From Nitrospira sp. UW-LDO-01 (GTDB taxonomy: Bacteria > Nitrospirota > Nitrospiria > Nitrospirales > Nitrospiraceae): a DNA stretch of 38,870 bases. Below are positions 34,655-38,870 of the stretch, one piece after another (position 1 is the stretch's first letter; each line of letters begins with the position of its first letter). The stretch spans positions 1 to 38,870 of the forward strand of contig NIUT01000113.1 in NCBI GenBank assembly GCA_002254365.1, in the 5' to 3' direction. The translations under genes were made by a program, and so were the position numbers. The notes below the pieces were generated by a model. The model was not told the origin of the DNA. It saw only the letters and a list, made by a program, of their open reading frames with translations, and ran no database searches.

Positions 34655-35193
34655 AAAATCAATCTAACATACGAATGACAGGCTGTCACGTACGCACTTG
34701 TGACAATTGTCGTGAGCAGCCGTTCTTGTCTCGCCCGATGATAACCCCACCACCCATCCCAATCTATAGAAGGGCGACTCCTCGCCTATCAAATGCCCGG
34801 TGAATCCCTCAATAACCAATTGATCGTCAACCTCCGCACAAAAATTGAAAATGCCCTATCGGTATGGATGAAGGCGACGGGATCGTTACGGGAGGGACTC
34901 GCCGTGAGGGAACGGGCCTACGCGACGGAAATACCGTCGCGTAGGCCGCCCCAAGTCAGGATGTCACCGTGCGGGCCGTAAACTCCCGGACGAGACTGAA
35001 CAGCCTGAGCTGGAACAGGATGCTCAGCCATCGCATTGGCCCTTGGTCGCTTTCTAAACAGGGATTGGTCTAACTATCTTTCCCCCACTCGTCAATTGGT
35101 AATCCTTTCTACCCATCGCAGCCTCATCAGGAGATAACGGTTCAAGGATGATGAACCGAGGGTCTCATGATCTTGAACCGATGCCTCAGGTCG
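34655..35193. other. Intergenic region with a strong hairpin
   Basis: 539 bp with no convincing gene. It contains a perfect 14-bp inverted repeat at 34915-34947, described separately. Small open frames in it show no family-like sequence. Confidence 0.55.
34915..34947. repeat. Perfect 14-bp inverted repeat hairpin
   Basis: GGCCTACGCGACGG, loop AAATA, then CCGTCGCGTAGGCC. No T-run follows on either strand, so it is not an ordinary intrinsic terminator. It may be a REP-like element or a structured RNA segment. Confidence 0.7.
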
Positions 35194-35538
35194 TCAATTC
35201 CGCCTCTGCATGCGCTTCGACTTCTCTTTTCCTTCCTCCACATCAGTAACCGTCCCCATGTGGGCATCAATGTGGATCTCCATGACCCGTTTCTCCGGCG
35301 TGACGACTTCGACTTCCCATATCAATCTGTCGTGTTTCTGCTCAAGCCCAGCTTGAATGACTGTCCCTGACACTTTCTCCCGTGCCAATGTGATAGCCTC
35401 ATCGATCGGTACTTTTGCTGAAGCGGCCTTCTCGACCTTATTCGGTTCCGCACAGGTGTACTCCGTCATGGTCACGGCTCCGGCGGTTACCACAAGCACG
35501 ATCAACCAAATCCTTGTAAACAATCCCTTGCACATCAT
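35194..35538 (-). CDS. PepSY-domain exported protein
   Basis: 114 residues with an N-terminal signal/anchor (FTRIWLIVLVVTAGAVTM) and a PepSY-like domain: VPIDEAITLAREKVSGTVIQ, AGLEQKHDRLIWEVEVVTP and EIHIDAHMGTVTDVEEGKEK, then a basic tail. PepSY domains are thought to inhibit peptidases or bind ligands at the cell surface. GGAGA precedes the double ATG at 35538/35535. It follows a small hypothetical gene by 26 bp on the same strand. Confidence 0.88.
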   Translation of the reverse strand: MMCKGLFTRIWLIVLVVTAGAVTMTEYTCAEPNKVEKAASAKVPIDEAITLAREKVSGTVIQAGLEQKHDRLIWEVEVVTPEKRVMEIHIDAHMGTVTDVEEGKEKSKRMQRRN

Positions 35539-35564
35539 TTTCTCCGCAACCTCACCGTGAAGTC

Positions 35565-35762
35565 CTACGCCCGCCGCTCACGCAATGTTTGCCTCGTCCT
35601 TTCGACATAGTCTCTGCGCATCGTATCAATCTCCTTCGGGCTAATCCTCACAAGGTAGCCACATCCGGAGTCGGGGCCGATATATATCGACCCAAGTAGT
35701 GGGGCGCGGAAGAAGACAAAGTTGGCAATCTCCGCTTCGAAGTACTTCGTGCTGAATCGCAT
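35565..35762 (-). CDS. Small hypothetical protein upstream of the PepSY gene
   Basis: 65 residues from the ATG at 35762 (a TTG at 35783 adds seven). It reads RFSTKYFEAEIANFVFFRAP, LLGSIYIGPDSGCGYLVRIS and a basic, helical tail. No signal peptide or known family. GAAGGA and GGAGG precede the ATG. Close spacing to the PepSY gene suggests co-transcription. Moderately likely to be real. Confidence 0.45.
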   Translation of the reverse strand: MRFSTKYFEAEIANFVFFRAPLLGSIYIGPDSGCGYLVRISPKEIDTMRRDYVERTRQTLRERRA

Positions 35763-35882
35763 AGACCTCCAATCCTTCCCCAAATCCAGTTCTACTGCCT
35801 GTACAGGCTCGCGTCGGTGGCCGTATGACGCCTTCTCTCCTGCACAGCGCCCGTTGTTGTCATCGTCGGTTCATCGCCAAGC

Positions 35883-36209
35883 TCAATTCGTTGCCCTCAC
35901 CGTTTGTAAAATGGCTGAGCCCCAATGATTCCGTTTATCGGATGCAGGCAATTGGGGATCCAATAATCGCTGAGCTCTGTCCTCGTTCTTGCCTACCGCA
36001 CAACCAGCTCGTTCGGTGCTCCGACCGACCTCCTCCATACTGAAATTGAGCAAGGCTTCCTCGACCAGCCTCTTCTCAATTCCAATCCCGACGCGTTGAC
36101 TCACAATCTGTCCGTACGCTCCATACTCGGCAACTGCCATGGGCACATTCAACATGCCCAGCAACACTACCCACAGCACTCCATTTCCCAACGTACCAAT
36201 CTCTGTCAC
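35883..36209 (-). CDS. Small hypothetical exported protein
   Basis: 108 residues from a GTG preceded by AAGGGG. The first 27 residues look like a signal peptide (NGVLWVVLLGMLNVPMAVA, cleavage before EYGAYG). The rest is polar and unrecognised. The hydrophobic stretch VVLLGMLNVPMAV vaguely echoes the QMLGVPxTL motif of the two small membrane proteins nearby, but the tails do not match. It may or may not be coding. Confidence 0.42.
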   Translation of the reverse strand: MTEIGTLGNGVLWVVLLGMLNVPMAVAEYGAYGQIVSQRVGIGIEKRLVEEALLNFSMEEVGRSTERAGCAVGKNEDRAQRLLDPQLPASDKRNHWGSAILQTVRATN

Positions 36210-36364
36210 CTTTCCCCTTCACTCCGGCCATAATGACCGGATAGTACGATATTTCGAACTTGCAGAAACATTCACACCGTATCACTGGCATGGCACAGCG
36301 ACACGCCACGGGTGAACGTCCCAGCCGACACGTGTACCGCCAATTGATAGGACCCTAACGAAGA

Positions 36365-36685
36365 CTACGATTGAGGAGGATGAAAGACTGCGGTCGAGAA
36401 GATTGGATGATACCCGGGAGATTGACTCTCCACACTACTAGAACGAGAGTGGCTCGGAACACTCGGTTCCGGTATGACCGGAGGAATAGAGAAGCCTTCA
36501 GAGAGTGATTCCACAGGAGTATCCGACGTCAGGAGACCAAGCAAGGTGACGGGAACTCCCAGCATCTGTAACAGCACGCCAATACAAACAAGGCCGATCA
36601 GAATGACTGCACCTGTTCCCACAGGCAAGATACGAACCGTCCTTTGCTTAACCTGACTCCCGGTAGGGAATATACTCTGACTCAT
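36365..36685 (-). CDS. Small single-pass membrane protein, member 2 of a two-copy local family
   Basis: 106 residues: a basic N-terminus (QVKQRTVRILPVG), one membrane helix (GAVILIGLVCIGVLLQMLGV), then TLLGLLTSDTPVESLSEGF, a Pro/Ser-rich segment and a C-terminus PIFSTAVFHPPQS. It parallels the 34355-34654 product in order, size, helix-exit motif and terminal FHPP. At DNA level both carry ACAGATGCTGGGAGT at the helix end. No known family recognised. The basic side before the helix predicts a cytoplasmic N-terminus and an outward tail. Confidence 0.68.
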   Translation of the reverse strand: MSQSIFPTGSQVKQRTVRILPVGTGAVILIGLVCIGVLLQMLGVPVTLLGLLTSDTPVESLSEGFSIPPVIPEPSVPSHSRSSSVESQSPGYHPIFSTAVFHPPQS

Positions 36686-37325
36686 ACGTGATGGGCAACC
36701 TATATAGAAACAGTTTTCATCCTCACTAAATCGATCAACGAGATGGCGATGGCCAGGATGCTAAATCGCCATGATCTCATTCGTCAATCAGTTACGTCTT
36801 GTGTGTTGGTACTGTCTCTTCAGGTTGCTTTCAGCTTACGCGCATGCCAGGTGTTGGGAAGGCCCTAGACAATGCTCTTCACATGCACCGAACAGGTACT
36901 ACAGCCATCCTATGCGATAGCCATCGGAATAGGCCTTTGTCGGTCTCGATATCTGAATTGAGCTATCGTGTCCTGCAAACACCACTGAGCTCATGGAGCA
37001 TGATCCATCGCTTCTCCCTAGAGATTTCTGATAGAAGGTTGTATAAGGGATTTAAGTGAAGTATGAATACCTCCAGACAGTTATGCGTCGTTATTCATCA
37101 TTAGCGGCTCCAGTCCAAGAGCGTAGAATGCACTGCTCCTCCAGCCATGTTATCGGTTCTCGTCCTCGAGACTTACTGGCCTTTGTCTACCGCCACGGAT
37201 CGGATCCTCCAAAGAACCGCTGAAGTCTCAGCTCGATTCATATTAGTCAGCCCCCTCTTCTGAGAAGAGCCGATGTAGGCTTTAGCAGAAAGGTGTTGGT
37301 CTTTCTAACACAAGGGAATCATTAC
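36686..37325. other. Intergenic region between divergent gene sets
   Basis: 640 bp between the leftward small membrane gene and the rightward cupredoxin-like lipoprotein gene. It must hold promoters for both directions, but I see no clear -35/-10 pair or RNA structure. Open frames here look non-coding. Confidence 0.5.
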
Positions 37326-37751
37326 ATGTTGATCCACGGCATGATATGGGTGGCTCTATTTGTGTCCACCCTCACCGGTTGTGTGACATCGTCTCCCAGA
37401 GATCGACTTCCACGCATTCACGACATTCAGATTGACAGCCAGGATTCGATTACTCCCGCTGAATTGTATGCCGCCGTCGGAGAAGAAATTCGGTGGCACA
37501 ATGCGCTCTCCGTTCCCATTCACCTGGGATTGCTCGGGATTCATCCGATAGCGGGAACAGGTTGCAACAAAGGATTCAAGACGTGGTTCGGAACGATGAA
37601 GGACATGGTCACCATCCCACCTGGCGACTATGTCAGCCTCTGTTTTCTCCGAGCTCGAACGGTCCGGTATAATATCTGGACGAATCTCGCCGAGCCGGTC
37701 CGCTCCATGAGTCCGACAGCGGTGATTCATCTTGATGCGACGGCCTCATGA
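37326..37751 (+). CDS. Cupredoxin-like lipoprotein
   Basis: About 141 residues with a good lipobox (STLTGC) after a short signal peptide. The mature part has AVGEEIRWHNALSVPIHLGL, the strand pattern of cupredoxins (V-G-x-x-I-x-W-x-N), then GCNKGFKTWFGTMKD and VTIPPGDYVSLCFLRARTVR. The metal ligands of a standard type 1 copper site are not clearly in place, so copper binding is uncertain. AAGGGA lies 8 nt before the ATG at 37326; an ATG at 37293 lacks a site. It precedes another exported copper-type protein by 43 bp, probably in one operon. Confidence 0.72.
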   Translation: MLIHGMIWVALFVSTLTGCVTSSPRDRLPRIHDIQIDSQDSITPAELYAAVGEEIRWHNALSVPIHLGLLGIHPIAGTGCNKGFKTWFGTMKDMVTIPPGDYVSLCFLRARTVRYNIWTNLAEPVRSMSPTAVIHLDATAS

Positions 37752-37794
37752 GAATGATAGATATCGACAACAACGGATCCTGTGAAAGGAGGCA

Positions 37795-38748
37795 ATGATG
37801 AAGAGAGTTACATGGCATGGTCTGATGGTCGCAGGTGTCTGTGCGTTCAATCTCGCGGTTACGCCTGGCAGCGAAGCCTATGAAGAAATATTTTTGGCTG
37901 AAGGCGGATCGCTTTCTGGAACGGTTCACCTCCACGGCAAAGTCCCGATGCCAAAAGGGTACAATCTCACAACCGTGCCGGACCCGGTCTATTGTGGTCG
38001 GATTTCTGATGGGAGAGGGTGGAGGTTGCTACAACCGTTTGACGTCGGATCACAGGGAGAGTTCCGCAACGTCGTTGTGTATCTCGACGGCATCGAGAAG
38101 GGTAAGTCGTTCGGCGAGTACACACCGCCGAGAATCGAAGCCATTGATTGCCGTTTTATGCCGTATATCACACTTGTTCGCGATCTTCACAACGTAATGG
38201 TGGTGAATATGGACCCTGCCTTACACGACATTCAAGCCTATGAGACATCGAACCTCGGACCTCGCGTCTTGTTCAATATTCCATTACCGATCAGCTCACG
38301 ATATCCTCGCGAAGCCGGGTTGAGCGCGCATGTCCACAAGCACTACGAAGGAGCCACCGTGATTCAATCGGTCAAGATGACCAAAGATCGGAAGATTTTC
38401 ACCATGCAATGCGGGTTTCATCCGTATATGGAGAGTTGGGCGCTGGTCACCGACCATCCATATTACGCAGTGGCCGATCACGAGGGACGATTCCAGCTTA
38501 CCGACATTCCCCCCGGTACCTATAAGTTGAAAGTCTGGCATCCATATACTGGGGACAAGATTGAGCAGACCGTCACAATTGAGCCTAATACGCAGTCAAG
38601 CGTGGATGTGACGATTGAAGCGCCGACCGGCCGGCTCTATGCCAATCAAATGGTTGAAAACGCCTATGTCCGATACACGATTACGGAGGACGTGCAGAGT
38701 CAAATCGTACCGACATTGGAGAAGCAACGTCTCAACGAAGGACCGTAA
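37795..38748 (+). CDS. Exported cupredoxin-like protein with C-terminal carboxypeptidase-regulatory domain
   Basis: 317 residues with a signal peptide cleaved near GSEA28. The N-terminal part (about 35-222) resembles a cupredoxin: His144 in DPALHDIQAY and Cys206/His209/Met212 in MQCGFHPYMESW form a plausible type 1 copper set. A carboxypeptidase regulatory-like beta-sandwich follows (about 222-275: YYAVADHEGRFQLTDIPPGT then YKLKVWHPYTG). Proteins of this build occur in Nitrospira-like and other chemolithotrophs and could act in periplasmic electron transfer or copper handling. GGAGG precedes the ATG pair at 37795/37798. It converges on the hflC-like gene. Confidence 0.85.
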   Translation: MMKRVTWHGLMVAGVCAFNLAVTPGSEAYEEIFLAEGGSLSGTVHLHGKVPMPKGYNLTTVPDPVYCGRISDGRGWRLLQPFDVGSQGEFRNVVVYLDGIEKGKSFGEYTPPRIEAIDCRFMPYITLVRDLHNVMVVNMDPALHDIQAYETSNLGPRVLFNIPLPISSRYPREAGLSAHVHKHYEGATVIQSVKMTKDRKIFTMQCGFHPYMESWALVTDHPYYAVADHEGRFQLTDIPPGTYKLKVWHPYTGDKIEQTVTIEPNTQSSVDVTIEAPTGRLYANQMVENAYVRYTITEDVQSQIVPTLEKQRLNEGP

Positions 38749-38781
38749 GATCGACCTGAAGGAACTGGGCTGCGGAGCAAG

Positions 38782-38870
38782 TCAACGTTGCTTCAAGTAG
38801 CGGAAGAATTCTGAGTCCGGGCTCATCACCAGGGTTGAGCCGTCCTTAAACGCGGTCTTATAGGCCTCCA
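38782..38870 (-). CDS. hflC: HflC-like protease modulator (C-terminus only)
   Basis: The last 29 codons of a gene entering from the right edge: EAYKTAFKDGSTLVMSPDSE followed by FFRYLKQR and a stop. This matches the conserved C-terminus of HflC, a SPFH/prohibitin-family membrane protein that with HflK surrounds the FtsH protease. Only the tail is visible, so HflK or another SPFH protein is possible. Confidence 0.72.
   Translation of the reverse strand, partial: EAYKTAFKDGSTLVMSPDSEFFRYLKQR

Noticed and set aside
36799-37059. 86-codon plus-strand open frame in the 36.7-37.3 kb gap
   Set aside because: Its composition is not protein-like, no ribosome-binding site is seen and it has no recognisable motif.

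Overview
The window most likely comes from a Nitrospira-like bacterium (phylum Nitrospirota). This is inferred from gene content: a SulP-carbonic anhydrase fusion, a paired GH63-type hydrolase and glycogen-debranching enzyme, PEP-CTERM surface protein, type IV pilin-like protein, outer-membrane machinery of a diderm, and secreted cupredoxin-type proteins. There is no rRNA gene or other decisive marker. I see no insertion sequence, integrase, prophage or CRISPR array.

Layout. 1-1.0 kb (minus): the start of a mercuric-reductase-like flavoprotein and a TVP38/TMEM64 membrane protein. 1.1-1.8 kb (plus): a small sulfite-oxidase-type molybdopterin protein. 1.8-5.2 kb (minus): ydbH-ynbE-ydbL, in the E. 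coli order, an AsmA-like bridge for lipid transport between the membranes. 5.5-8.1 kb (minus): a pilin-like protein with a HAMP membrane protein, DUF3565, and a GlcG/HbpS-like exported protein coupled to a lipoprotein. 8.2-13.1 kb (minus): a glycogen debranching enzyme and a GH63/MGH1-like hydrolase. 13.3-14.7 kb (minus): a small ORF and a secreted beta-helix protein. 14.7-17.9 kb (plus): coaE, trxB, thiI and tRNA-Ser(CGA), the housekeeping core. 18.0-21.2 kb (minus): a large TPR protein and a VWA-domain PEP-CTERM protein with a strong terminator. 21.7-24.7 kb: a DUF2779 nuclease-like protein and a divergent MATE exporter.

24.7-30.0 kb (minus) is a compact operon: a MarR regulator, an RND/MMPL permease, a LolA-like periplasmic protein and a DUF1302-type outer-membrane protein. 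It reads as a regulated envelope exporter for a hydrophobic substrate. Matching 12-bp dyads (GTGTA-NN-TACAC) lie at the marR promoter and just before the RND ribosome-binding site. The whole block lies between two diverged, same-orientation copies of the last 28 codons of the MATE gene (24595-24678 and 30047-30130). This looks like a cassette or island junction and is the most interesting structural observation here.

30.3-38.9 kb: a SulP-carbonic anhydrase fusion with a small membrane ORF, then a run of short secreted, lipoprotein and membrane genes. These include a tandem pair of paralogous exported proteins and two separated members of what may be an undescribed family of roughly 100-residue single-pass membrane proteins. 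A PepSY protein lies between them. Two plus-strand cupredoxin-like exported proteins follow, and the 3' end of an hflC-like gene closes the window. Functions across 32.9-36.7 kb are largely unknown, and this is the second region worth study.
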